A DNA stretch of 64,000 bases, taken from positions 868,001 to 932,000 of the forward strand of contig JAFAFE010000006.1 in NCBI GenBank assembly GCA_023423655.1, read 5' to 3'. Shown here piece after piece: positions 25,296 through 33,518 of the stretch (the first letter of the stretch is position 1; the number at the start of each line of letters is the position of its first letter). The notes beneath the pieces were generated by a model. That model did no database searches, was not told where the DNA came from, and saw only the letters and a program-made list of their open reading frames with translations. This DNA comes from Pseudomonadota bacterium. GTDB lineage: Bacteria; Pseudomonadota; Alphaproteobacteria; Sphingomonadales; Sphingomonadaceae. Position numbers and translations under genes: made by a program.

Positions 25296-27503
25296 ATGGC
25301 AGACCTTATTATCCGGCGGGGCTTGGACGAACCTGAAACTGATGGGGACTTTGTGCCGCATCGCCCCGCGCGGCCTCCCAAATCGGATGGGGGCAAGCCG
25401 TTCAAACTGGTGTCGGATTATGAACCTGCGGGCGACCAGCCGACTGCGATTGCCGAATTGGTCGAGGCCGCGCGCGCGGGCGAGAAGGATCAGGTGCTGC
25501 TCGGCGTGACCGGCTCGGGCAAAACCTTTACGATGGCCAAGGTCATCGAAGCATTGCAGCGCCCGGCGCTCATCCTTGCGCCCAATAAAATCCTCGCCGC
25601 GCAGCTTTATGGCGAGTTTAAAAGCTTCTTCCCCGACAATGCGGTCGAATATTTTGTCAGCTATTATGACTATTACCAACCCGAAGCCTATGTGCCGCGC
25701 TCGGACACCTATATCGAGAAAGAAAGTTCGGTAAATGAAGCGATTGACCGGATGCGCCATTCGGCCACGCGCGCGCTTTTGGAACGCGACGATGTACTGA
25801 TCGTCGCGTCGGTGTCGTGCCTTTATGGTATCGGTTCCGTTGAAACTTACTCGGCGATGATCTTTGATTTGAAGAAAGGCCAGACGGTCGATCAGCGCGA
25901 GATTATCCGTAAGCTTGTCGCGCTCCAATATAAGCGCAATGATCAGGCGTTCGCGCGCGGCAATTTCCGGGTGCGCGGCGATAGTCTGGAAATCTTCCCG
26001 TCCCACTATGAAGATACCGCCTGGCGCATCAGTTTCTTTGGCGACGAGATTGAGGAAATCACCGAATTTGACCCGCTCACCGGCAAGAAGGTCGCGAACC
26101 TCAATTCGATCCGCGTTTATGCCAATTCGCACTATGTGACGCCGGGGCCGACGCTCAAGCAAGCGAGCGAGGCGATCCGCTTTGAACTTGCCGAACGGTT
26201 GAAAGAATTGGAAACCGAAGGGCGATTGCTCGAAGCGCAGCGCCTCGAACAGCGCACCAATTTTGATTTGGAGATGATCGCGGCAACGGGAAGCTGTGCG
26301 GGGATTGAAAATTACTCGCGCTTCCTGACCGGTCGCTTGCCGGGCGAGCCACCGCCGACCTTGTTTGAATATCTTCCCGACAATGCGCTTCTGTTCGTCG
26401 ATGAGAGCCATCAAACCGTGCCGCAGATCGGCGCGATGGCGCGCGGGGACCATCGCCGCAAAATCACGCTCGCCGAATATGGCTTCCGCCTTCCCAGTTG
26501 CATCGACAACCGCCCGTTGCGCTTCAACGAATGGGAAGTCATGCGCCCGCAAACGGTGAGCGTATCTGCCACCCCCGGCTCATGGGAAATGGAGCAAACG
26601 CAGGGGACTTTCTCCGAACAGGTGATTCGCCCGACCGGCCTTATCGACCCTCCGGTCGAAATCCGCCCGGTCGAAGATCAGGTGCAGGATTGTATCAACG
26701 AATGTCGCATCACCGCGGAAAAAGGCTATCGCACTTTGGTGACGACGCTCACCAAGCGCATGGCCGAAGACTTGACTGAATATATGCACGAAGCGGGCGT
26801 CAAGGTGCGCTATATGCACTCCGACGTCGAAACACTGGAGCGTATCGAACTGATCCGCGATTTGCGGCTGGGCGTCTATGATGTGCTGGTCGGCATCAAC
26901 CTGCTGCGCGAAGGGTTGGACATTCCCGAATGTGGCCTTGTGTGCATTTTGGATGCGGACAAGGAAGGGTTTCTACGCAGCGAAACCTCGCTCATCCAGA
27001 CTATCGGCCGCGCGGCGCGCAATGTCGATGGCCGCGTCATCCTTTATGCCGACCGCGTGACGGGCAGCATGGAACGCGCGATGCGCGAAACCGACCGCCG
27101 CCGCGAAAAACAGCATGAATATAATCTCGCGCACGACATCACGCCCGCGACGGTTAAAAAGAATATCGGCGACATCATCGCGCATGTCTCCAACCAAGAT
27201 CAGGTCACAGTGCCGATCGACGAGGCAACCCCGCATCTGGTCGGGAGCAACCTGCGCGCGCATATCGAACATCTCGAAAAAGAAATGCGCGAGGCGGCGA
27301 GCAATTTAGAATTCGAAAAAGCCGCAAGGCTCCGCGACGAAATCCGCGAGTTAGAACAAGACGAACTGGGCATCGGTCCAGCAGGTCCGGGCGACTATGC
27401 GCGTAGCTCAAGGCATGTCGTTGGGCGGAGCAATGAAGGCAAGCCGGGCACGCGAAAATTACGGCATGGAAAAAGCACGAAGTTCAAGGGGCGCGGGCGG
27501 TGA
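25296..27503 (+). CDS. uvrB: Excinuclease ABC subunit B
   Basis: UvrB verifies DNA damage within the UvrABC nucleotide excision repair complex and loads UvrC. The 735-residue protein has Walker A at about 70-77 (GVTGSGKT), the beta-hairpin region YYDYYQPEAYVP that probes DNA strands, and the helicase motif DESHQT. Motif V/VI segments are GINLLREGLDIPECGLVCILDADKEGFLRS and TIGRAARN. A UVR coiled coil near the C-terminus (EKEMREAASNLEFEKAARLRDEI) binds UvrC. A basic Lys/Arg/Gly tail of about 30 residues follows. The N-terminal 35 residues before the family start are also slightly extended. Confidence 0.97.
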   Translation: MADLIIRRGLDEPETDGDFVPHRPARPPKSDGGKPFKLVSDYEPAGDQPTAIAELVEAARAGEKDQVLLGVTGSGKTFTMAKVIEALQRPALILAPNKILAAQLYGEFKSFFPDNAVEYFVSYYDYYQPEAYVPRSDTYIEKESSVNEAIDRMRHSATRALLERDDVLIVASVSCLYGIGSVETYSAMIFDLKKGQTVDQREIIRKLVALQYKRNDQAFARGNFRVRGDSLEIFPSHYEDTAWRISFFGDEIEEITEFDPLTGKKVANLNSIRVYANSHYVTPGPTLKQASEAIRFELAERLKELETEGRLLEAQRLEQRTNFDLEMIAATGSCAGIENYSRFLTGRLPGEPPPTLFEYLPDNALLFVDESHQTVPQIGAMARGDHRRKITLAEYGFRLPSCIDNRPLRFNEWEVMRPQTVSVSATPGSWEMEQTQGTFSEQVIRPTGLIDPPVEIRPVEDQVQDCINECRITAEKGYRTLVTTLTKRMAEDLTEYMHEAGVKVRYMHSDVETLERIELIRDLRLGVYDVLVGINLLREGLDIPECGLVCILDADKEGFLRSETSLIQTIGRAARNVDGRVILYADRVTGSMERAMRETDRRREKQHEYNLAHDITPATVKKNIGDIIAHVSNQDQVTVPIDEATPHLVGSNLRAHIEHLEKEMREAASNLEFEKAARLRDEIRELEQDELGIGPAGPGDYARSSRHVVGRSNEGKPGTRKLRHGKSTKFKGRGR

Positions 27504-27513
27504 TGCGCTGAAA

Positions 27514-27692
27514 CCTTCTCCCTTGATGGGAGAAGGATACGCAGTCTTACGCCGCAAGGCGTTAGACGCAGTTGGATGAGGGTGATCTCTCGACAACACG
27601 CAGCACCCGCCAGTAGGCATCACCCTCATCCAGATCCGCCTAAACTACACTTCGTTAAGGCTCCACATACTTCACCCGTCAAGGGAGATGGA
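27514..27692. repeat. About 179-bp palindromic intergenic element after uvrB
   Basis: The left end 27514-27536 is a perfect CCTTCTCCC/GGGAGAAGG hairpin. An internal 14-bp inverted repeat joins 27573-27586 to 27619-27632. The right end near 27675-27692 reads CCCGTCAAGGGAGATGG. It belongs to a repeat type I know as common in sphingomonads. Confidence 0.75.
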
Positions 27693-27737
27693 TTTAGCGT
27701 GTCATACGCTCCGGTCTAAGCAATTCCATTTTTACAG

Positions 27738-27784
27738 TTTACCTTGAAATCTATTTTTATCTATAATAGTATGCAAAAATAGAT
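27738..27784 (+). promoter_or_regulatory. Promoter inside an operator-like inverted repeat, RAMA-hicAB operon
   Basis: A perfect TATAAT lies at 27762-27767, with a weaker TTTACC -35 at 27738-27743 (18-nt spacer). The -10 lies between the two arms of a perfect 10-bp inverted repeat, ATCTATTTTT (27749-27758) and AAAAATAGAT (27775-27784). A dimeric DNA-binding protein on these arms would cover the promoter, as expected for an autoregulated toxin-antitoxin operon. Confidence 0.65.
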
Positions 27785-27796
27785 AGGCGAGTGAAT

Positions 27797-28252
27797 ATGC
27801 AAATTGAGATTGATTTTGAGGTTTTCAAGGCACTGACGGCCCTTCGGCAGACTGAAGCTGATTCATACAATTTAGTGATACGCCGATTGCTCAAGCTCCC
27901 AAACCATGCTGAAGAGAAGGAAGCAGGGATGTTTCTTGATTTTCTGCTTGCTGCAAACAAACAACCTTTGAAAAATAAGGAGTTTTTTGAACGTCTGAGA
28001 GAAGGAGCTTGGTTTAATGGAGTTAACTTTCCGGAGGGAACTAAGTTTCGGGCGACCTATAAGGGACAGACTTATCATGCTGCTGTAAAGGGCAGCAAAT
28101 GGGTGGGACTAGACGGGGCAGTTCGGTCCAGCCCTTCTGACGCAGCCAATGCTATTACCGGCACGAACGTCAACGGCTGGCGCTTTTGGTATGCCCAACG
28201 TCCCGATGATTCAGAATGGAAACGTCTTGACGAGTTGAAAGCACTACAATGA
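27797..28252 (+). CDS. SeqA-N/RHH-like plus RAMA-like domain protein, first gene of hicAB island
   Basis: This 151-residue protein has two recognisable parts. Residues 1-36 (MQIEIDFEVFKALTALRQ...YNLVIRRLLKLP) look like the ribbon-helix-helix-type N-terminal oligomerisation domain of SeqA. Residues about 75-140 (FRATYKGQTYHAAVKGSKWVG..SSPSDAANAITG..VNGWRFW) match the RAMA domain, found with restriction-modification proteins and proposed to read modified DNA. ATG 27797 has an AGGCGAG site; GTG 27791 is an alternative. Its stop overlaps hicA by 4 nt. I infer it is the DNA-binding regulator of the operon. The stretch is AT-richer than its neighbours, a sign of transfer. Confidence 0.75.
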   Translation: MQIEIDFEVFKALTALRQTEADSYNLVIRRLLKLPNHAEEKEAGMFLDFLLAANKQPLKNKEFFERLREGAWFNGVNFPEGTKFRATYKGQTYHAAVKGSKWVGLDGAVRSSPSDAANAITGTNVNGWRFWYAQRPDDSEWKRLDELKALQ

Positions 28253-28503
28253 CCAAGCCTTCCAAACTCTACGCTTTGCTTATGCAATCAAGCGCGCGGC
28301 AGGTGTCGTTCCGTGATTTCATTGCCCTCATAGCAGCGTTCGGATTTATGCACGCGCGGACCAAAGGGAGCCACCAAAGCTTTGTTCATCCGGACAGCGC
28401 GCAATTACTTGTCATTCAGCCGAAGGGTAAAGATGCAATGTCCTATCAAGTGCGGCAGTTTCTTGATATGGTAGAGGAGTATGGGCTAACGTTGGAAAAA
28501 TGA
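28249..28503 (+). CDS. hicA: HicA family toxin (mRNA interferase)
   Basis: HicA toxins are small double-stranded-RNA-binding-fold RNases that cleave mRNA and stop growth until neutralised by HicB. The 84-residue protein keeps the signature catalytic segment TKGSHQSFVHP (Gly-Ser-His) and the following VIQPKGKDAMSYQVRQFLDMV. The N-terminus (MTKPSKLYALLMQSSARQVSFRDF) is slightly longer than in the minimal HicA of about 60 residues. It overlaps the RAMA-like gene before it and hicB after it by 4 nt each, so the three genes are translationally coupled. Confidence 0.85.
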   Translation: MTKPSKLYALLMQSSARQVSFRDFIALIAAFGFMHARTKGSHQSFVHPDSAQLLVIQPKGKDAMSYQVRQFLDMVEEYGLTLEK

Positions 28504-28724
28504 TGCAGCACCACTATCACATCAATGTCTTTTGGTCGGAAGAAGATCAAAGCTGGATCGCCGATGTTCCGGATTTGAAGCCATGCTCGGCACATGGTGA
28601 CACGCCTTCCGAGGCTATTGATGAAGCTGAAATTGCTATTGCACTATGGCTTGAAACGGCACGCGAACGTGGCTTTTCCATTCCCGAACCACGCTACCGT
28701 CCGGCAATCTACGCCGCCGGATAA
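28500..28724 (+). CDS. hicB: Short HicB family antitoxin
   Basis: This is a 74-residue protein with the HicB partial RNase-H fold: YHINVFWSEEDQSWIADVPDLKPCSAHGDTPSEAIDEAEIAIALWLETARERG. The charged ADVPDL strand and SAHGDTPSEA turn are typical. It stops at PRYRPAIYAAG and has no C-terminal ribbon-helix-helix or helix-turn-helix, which longer HicB proteins use to repress their own operon. That task could fall to the RAMA-like protein encoded first. It overlaps hicA by 4 nt. Confidence 0.83.
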   Translation: MMQHHYHINVFWSEEDQSWIADVPDLKPCSAHGDTPSEAIDEAEIAIALWLETARERGFSIPEPRYRPAIYAAG

Positions 28725-28834
28725 TTGCAGCGGAAATAATAGCATTTGACCCCACGGAATTTTACTGTGCTTGGCGCGCCGCGCGCTTAAGGTCGGAGCT
28801 TGTTTGAATTGGCCCTTCCGGATGCTTTGAATTT

Positions 28835-29482
28835 ATGCACGCCCACGACACGCAAACCCGCCATTTGGCAATCGGTTTGGCTGGATTGGCCGGATTTACC
28901 GATGCGCTTGGTTTTTTGAGCCTTGGCGGCTTTTTTGTGTCGTTTATGAGCGGCAATTCCACCCGTTTCGCGGTGGGGCTGAGCGAGAAAATATCATGGT
29001 CTTTTGCGCTCGTACCATTCGGCATCATCCTGCTTTTTGTCTGCGGGGTTATGCTGGGCCGTTTTGTGCGCAGCTATTGCGCATCGCGGCCCGCGACCGC
29101 GATTTTATGCTTTATGGCTGCCCTGTTGATAGTAGCAGCACTCGCGTCGGAAGTGGGCCTCCCTATCATAGCCGCTCCGCTCATGGCGGTCGCGATGGGC
29201 GCGGCGAATAATATATTTGTGCGCGATGGCGAAGTGGCAGTCGGCGTCACTTATATGACGGGAACTTTGGTCAAATTCGGGCAACGCCTCGCCGGACAGT
29301 TGATGGGCGAGCCGGATCATGACTGGATGCCCTATCTGCTGCTGTGGGTCGGGCTTGCCGGAGGCGCGATCATCGGGGCTTTATGCTATCATTGGTGGGG
29401 ACTTCATGCGACGTGGATAGCGGCGGCCTTTTGCGGGATACTCGCTTTTCGCGCAGCTAAATCGGAAAGGGTCCGGCAATAG
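28835..29482 (+). CDS. YoaK family membrane protein (DUF1275)
   Basis: This inner-membrane protein of 215 residues has six hydrophobic segments and matches DUF1275/YoaK: the early GLAGFTDALGFLSLGGFFVSFMSGNSTR and the later YMTGTLVKFGQRLAG are the two internally related half-repeats of the family. It is probably a small-molecule transporter, but no substrate is known. It stands alone downstream of the hicAB island and is followed after 28 nt by the namZ-like gene. Confidence 0.9.
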   Translation: MHAHDTQTRHLAIGLAGLAGFTDALGFLSLGGFFVSFMSGNSTRFAVGLSEKISWSFALVPFGIILLFVCGVMLGRFVRSYCASRPATAILCFMAALLIVAALASEVGLPIIAAPLMAVAMGAANNIFVRDGEVAVGVTYMTGTLVKFGQRLAGQLMGEPDHDWMPYLLLWVGLAGGAIIGALCYHWWGLHATWIAAAFCGILAFRAAKSERVRQ

Positions 29483-29510
29483 CCGTATGACCTAGCGGGA
29501 GAGAGGTTGG

Positions 29511-30785
29511 ATGGATTATACGCGTCGCCATATTTTGGGGGCCGGAGCTATTTTGCCGCTGGCGGGATGCGTGAAGCCTATCGCGCCTTCCTCGTTCGAT
29601 AACACCGCGAAGCCCCGTCTCGTGACCGCGATTGACCGTCCCTATGACCTCATCGCCGCTTTGGAGGGCAAGCGCGTTGCCATCCTCACCCATGCCGCCG
29701 GTGTGGACCGCACAGGGCGGCGGTCGATTGATGTGTTGGCACAGCTACCGGGAGTGAAGCTCGCCGCTATCTGGTCGCCCGAACATGGGTTGGCGGGAAT
29801 GGCTGCTGCTGGCGACCATGTAGGCGATGGCCGCGATGCCGCAACCGGTCTTATGGTCCACAGCCTTTATGGTGCGCGCAAAACCCCTACCCGCGCGATG
29901 CTCGATGCCGTGGATGCGGTATTTGTCGATTTACAGGATGTCGGCGCGCGGCCCTATACTTATGCTTCGACCATGCTCGAAGTGTTGAAAGCCGCGCGCG
30001 AGACCCTCACTCCGGTTTTTGTCAATGACCGGCCCAATCCGCTCGGCGGGATTGTCATGGAAGGGCCAGTGCTGGACCCGGCGCTCGCTTCTTTTGTCGG
30101 CGTATGGCCAATTCCGTTGCGCCACGGGCTGACGTTGGGCGAACTGGCGCGGATGATGAATGGCGAGCCACGCGCGAAAGGAACCGCCATCAATGCCGCG
30201 CTCACGATCTTGCCGGTGCAGGGCTGGCAGCGCACCATGGAAACAGAGGTATTTGGTGCAGGCGGCCTGCCCTTTGTTGCGCCCTCGCCCAATTTGCGCA
30301 GTCTTGAGCCGATCCGCGCATATGCCGGAACTGTATTGTTTGAAGGGACGAACGTGTCCGAAGGGCGCGGCACCGATGCGCCTTTCCTGACTTTATGTGC
30401 GCCCTTTTTGGAAACGGACCGCCTTGCTGCGCATATCGGCGCGGATGCGCTGGCGGGGGCGGTGTTGCACTATGGCCAAGTCACGCCCGTCGCCGCACAG
30501 TATAGCAGGCAGAATTGCGGCGCGATCCATCTCCGCATCACCGACCCCGCGCGTTACCGCCCGGTGGAAGCAGCGGTGACGCTTATCGCCGCCTTGCTGC
30601 AGCTTTATCCGGACAAGATGCAATTTCTGGAAGGCACACCTCCCTTTTTCGACCTTCTTTCGGGCGATGCCAAGCTGCGCACCGCTTTGCAAAAGGGGGC
30701 TGATGCACAAAAGTTAATCCAAAGCTGGCAGGAATCGCTTTCGGCCTTTGCCGAACGGCGTAAGGCATGGCTTTTATACGATTAA
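29511..30785 (+). CDS. namZ: Exo-beta-N-acetylmuramidase NamZ-like (DUF1343)
   Basis: This protein of 424 residues belongs to DUF1343, whose characterised members (NamZ) remove MurNAc from the non-reducing end of peptidoglycan fragments. It begins with YTRRHILGAG, a twin-arginine-like signal, and has a possible lipobox LAGC, so it is exported. Family landmarks are AIWSPEHGL, DAVFVDLQDVGARPYTYASTM, VNDRPNPLGG, EGPVL, PIPLRHGLTLGELA and FEGTNVSEGRGTDAPF. No muropeptide partner enzymes (NagZ, amidase, MurNAc kinase) lie next to it, so how the released sugar is used is not visible here. Confidence 0.9.
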   Translation: MDYTRRHILGAGAILPLAGCVKPIAPSSFDNTAKPRLVTAIDRPYDLIAALEGKRVAILTHAAGVDRTGRRSIDVLAQLPGVKLAAIWSPEHGLAGMAAAGDHVGDGRDAATGLMVHSLYGARKTPTRAMLDAVDAVFVDLQDVGARPYTYASTMLEVLKAARETLTPVFVNDRPNPLGGIVMEGPVLDPALASFVGVWPIPLRHGLTLGELARMMNGEPRAKGTAINAALTILPVQGWQRTMETEVFGAGGLPFVAPSPNLRSLEPIRAYAGTVLFEGTNVSEGRGTDAPFLTLCAPFLETDRLAAHIGADALAGAVLHYGQVTPVAAQYSRQNCGAIHLRITDPARYRPVEAAVTLIAALLQLYPDKMQFLEGTPPFFDLLSGDAKLRTALQKGADAQKLIQSWQESLSAFAERRKAWLLYD

Positions 30786-30908
30786 ATCGCGCGCCTGATA
30801 GTTACCGATATGCTCCATCAGCTTGATTTTATTCCCTAATATCATATTAAGTATATGGTAAACTATCAAAACTAAGGTGCCCGTGACCGCAACCGGTTTG
30901 GGCATAAT

Positions 30909-33158
30909 ATGTGGCGTAAATATCGTTCTTTGGTAATCATTCTGGTGCTGAGCAGCGTTGTCGGCCTGATCGGGCTGGGCAAGCCGCTGGAGCAGATATT
31001 GAACGCGGGCCGCTATTATTTTGATCCCGTTCCCGCATCGGGCGATATTGTCGCGGTGGGCATCGACCAGAAAGCTTTGACACAAGCGGGTGCCTGGCCG
31101 TGGAACCGCACACGTTATGCCGAATTGGTCGACAATCTTTACGCCGCCGGCGCGAAACGGGTGGTGTTCGATTTCGCCTTCGAGGCCGCCGGAACACCGG
31201 AAGGCAATGCCGCATTTTCAGGCGCTTTAGCCCGAAACGATAAGAAAACATGGCTTCTCACCATGCCTCCGGTGGATGGCACGGACTCGCGCTATGGTGA
31301 AAAACGGTTTGGCGATCACGCCCGATTTGCATCCGCAACGTCGAATGTTTGGTTTGGTAGTCTGGTCCAGTCCTATGATCTTTCCGTTCGCATAGGCGGT
31401 ATTGAACGTCCGGCTTTGCCTGTCGTGCTGGCACGAGACAATTTTGTCCAAGCTGAATCCAACAATAAGGTGATGATCGACTATGCCATCGACCCGGCCA
31501 CTATCCCCTATTTGAGTGCTGCCGATGTTCTAAGTAACCGGTTGGGTAATACGGTTCGGGGACGCACAATACTTATCGGCGCCAATGATCCGGGTATTGG
31601 CGATATGTTCGCGACGCCTTTGAGAGACCGTACGGCGGGTATGTTCATCGCCATTACAGGTGCGGAAACTTTGAAACGCGGCCAGCCTTTCGCCATTGGA
31701 TGGCTTCCTGCCTTTATCCTTTCCATTGGCATTGCTTATGCTATCGGCAGCCTCAAACGGCGTCGTATGCAAATTCTTGCCCGGATCGGATGGATTACGG
31801 CTCTTATACTTTTGCCGGTAGCAACCACTTATCTGAATTTGAATATCGAAGTACTGCCTGCGCTCCTCGTCTTTTCCTTATTATCTGCCGCATGGAGCTT
31901 TGATCGCATCAAGAAGCAGGCACTGGACGACGAAATTGACGGGCTTGGGAGTGTTGCGCGTGCAGAAGAAGAAGGGGTTTCAGGGGCTGCGGCCTTGGTA
32001 TGCCTTGTTATCAATAATGACGCACAAATCCGCTCGACCCTGACAGCCGAAGACCAGAAGAAAATCTGGGACAGCCTGCACCGCCGCGTTTCCTTCGCGA
32101 TCGGCAACCATCCGGTTTACCGTCAGGCCAACTGCCTGTTCTGGGGCGAGGAGGCCGCGAGTTTTGCAGAAATACGGGATCGTTTGCATGGCCTTCACGC
32201 GGTGGTACGGATGCCGACCTGGATTAATGGCGATGATGTGAAGGTCGAAGGCTTTTTCGGCGTCGATATGCAGAAAGAGCTACCTTTACGCGCCCGTATT
32301 GCTGGCGCAATGGCGGCCGTGCGCGACGGCTTGGGCGTGCGTATTGTCCAGAATAATCCGGTGGACCGCAGCGAAGCCTTATGGGGCCTCACCATGTCGA
32401 GCGAGATTAACAAAGGACTGGCGCGCGGCGATTTCTGGGTTGCCTATCAACCCCAGCTTGATTGCAAGACCGGCATGGTGGTCGGAGCCGAAGCCCTCAT
32501 TCGCTGGAACCATCCCGACAAAGGTCTGCTCAACCCCGCGCTGTTTATCAGTGCCGCCGAAAAGGCCGGAGAGCTTGGTGCGCTCACCGAATTTGTGCTG
32601 GGCGATGTTGCACAGATGATGCGCGCGCGCGCCCGCAAGGCCCCCGCCTTGCAATGGAGCGTCAATATTTCCCCGCGCCAATTGGCAGACGATGCCGTAA
32701 GCGTCATGGTTGCGCGCCATTTTGTCCAAATGGGCGGAGATCCCGCGCGTCTCACTATCGAACTTACGGAAACCGCCAGTCTTGCCGACATTCCCAATTT
32801 CGAAAAGGAATTGGGGGCGCTGCGCCGTCTTGGCGTCGAACTATCGGCGGATGATTATGGCAGCGGGGTCTCCACGCTTGAAAATCTGAAATCCTCGCAA
32901 GTACGCGAATTGAAGATCGACAAACAATTTGTGCTGACCATGCGTGATGGCAATCCCGAATATCATATGGTGCGCTCGACTATCATGATGGCCCATGCTT
33001 TGGGCCTCCGAGTCGTGGCCGAAGGTGTTGAAAATCAGGAGACGGCGTTACTTCTTCACCGTTTGCGCTGCGACAGGGCGCAAGGTTATCATTTTGCCAA
33101 ACCTATGACAAAAAAGGAATTTCTTGCCTTTGTTAATCAAGGCCTTGAGGCTGCTTAA
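30909..33158 (+). CDS. CHASE2 sensor with EAL cyclic-di-GMP phosphodiesterase domain
   Basis: This 749-residue membrane sensor probably hydrolyses cyclic-di-GMP. An N-terminal membrane helix (SLVIILVLSSVVGLIGLG) precedes an extracytoplasmic CHASE2 domain (about 35-265; DIVAVGIDQKALTQAGAWPWNR). Three membrane helices follow at about 270-335. A middle region of about 140 residues lies where a GGDEF domain would be, but I see no GGDEF motif. The EAL domain fills about 505-745 and keeps the key residues: AEALIRW, ELTETA, ADDYGSG, LKIDK, AEGVE and the QGYHFAKPM lobe. An intact EAL set argues for activity. The substitution DDYG for DDFG is mild. Confidence 0.92.
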   Translation: MWRKYRSLVIILVLSSVVGLIGLGKPLEQILNAGRYYFDPVPASGDIVAVGIDQKALTQAGAWPWNRTRYAELVDNLYAAGAKRVVFDFAFEAAGTPEGNAAFSGALARNDKKTWLLTMPPVDGTDSRYGEKRFGDHARFASATSNVWFGSLVQSYDLSVRIGGIERPALPVVLARDNFVQAESNNKVMIDYAIDPATIPYLSAADVLSNRLGNTVRGRTILIGANDPGIGDMFATPLRDRTAGMFIAITGAETLKRGQPFAIGWLPAFILSIGIAYAIGSLKRRRMQILARIGWITALILLPVATTYLNLNIEVLPALLVFSLLSAAWSFDRIKKQALDDEIDGLGSVARAEEEGVSGAAALVCLVINNDAQIRSTLTAEDQKKIWDSLHRRVSFAIGNHPVYRQANCLFWGEEAASFAEIRDRLHGLHAVVRMPTWINGDDVKVEGFFGVDMQKELPLRARIAGAMAAVRDGLGVRIVQNNPVDRSEALWGLTMSSEINKGLARGDFWVAYQPQLDCKTGMVVGAEALIRWNHPDKGLLNPALFISAAEKAGELGALTEFVLGDVAQMMRARARKAPALQWSVNISPRQLADDAVSVMVARHFVQMGGDPARLTIELTETASLADIPNFEKELGALRRLGVELSADDYGSGVSTLENLKSSQVRELKIDKQFVLTMRDGNPEYHMVRSTIMMAHALGLRVVAEGVENQETALLLHRLRCDRAQGYHFAKPMTKKEFLAFVNQGLEAA

Positions 33159-33175
33159 TAAATATCCTTAATAAG

Positions 33176-33204
33176 TTGTAAACCTTATCTGTTAAGATTA
33201 ACAT
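33176..33204 (+). promoter_or_regulatory. Candidate sigma-70-like promoter of the 31-residue peptide
   Basis: TTGTAA at 33176-33181 and TAACAT at 33199-33204 are spaced by exactly 17 nt, 42 nt upstream of a small ORF with a strong ribosome site. Confidence 0.5.
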
Positions 33205-33246
33205 TGATGTGCAGCAGAGATGCTGTGTTTCATAACGGAGGGTTTT

Positions 33247-33342
33247 ATGAACAACGGCAAACGCCCCGATCAGGGCACGCGTTGGGACTTCTGGGATTGG
33301 GTTTGCGGCGGTGGCACCGCTCAAACCGGTCGCAAGGTCTAA
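33247..33342 (+). CDS. 31-residue Trp-rich peptide with its own promoter and terminator
   Basis: This small ORF starts MNNGKRPDQGTRWDFWDW and continues VCGGGTAQTGRKV. It has three Trp in a cluster (WDFWDW), a single Cys before three Gly, and a basic tail. GGAGGG stands 4 nt before ATG 33247. A promoter-like pair lies just upstream, and a textbook terminator at 33373-33399 closes the unit, so a short mRNA dedicated to this peptide is likely. There is no signal peptide or membrane helix. I recognise no family. A RiPP precursor is possible but no maturase is nearby; a small regulatory peptide or a coding sRNA fits as well. Confidence 0.55.
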   Translation: MNNGKRPDQGTRWDFWDWVCGGGTAQTGRKV

Positions 33343-33372
33343 GCAACGGTTTTACTTCAATTTATCCTAAGG

Positions 33373-33399
33373 CGGGCCCGGTTTTCGGGCCCGTTTTTT
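33373..33399 (+). terminator. Rho-independent terminator after the 31-residue peptide
   Basis: CGGGCCCG, loop GTTTT, CGGGCCCG, then TTTTTT: a perfect 8-bp stem and strong T-run. Confidence 0.93.
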
Positions 33400-33518
33400 A
33401 TTGCGCGCAAGTCATGATTATCGCGCCTTCGGAGTGGATGAGGTCAAGCGACAATAAAGGATAATTACGCCCCGCGACTCGCAAAAAGCGATTCGCTCCG
33501 ATTCGCAAGCTACCGCGC

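Noticed and set aside
25218..26552. Leftward extension of the SDR frame to 704 codons
   Set aside because: The extension is antisense to uvrB and precedes the true SDR start with its TGASAGLG motif close by.
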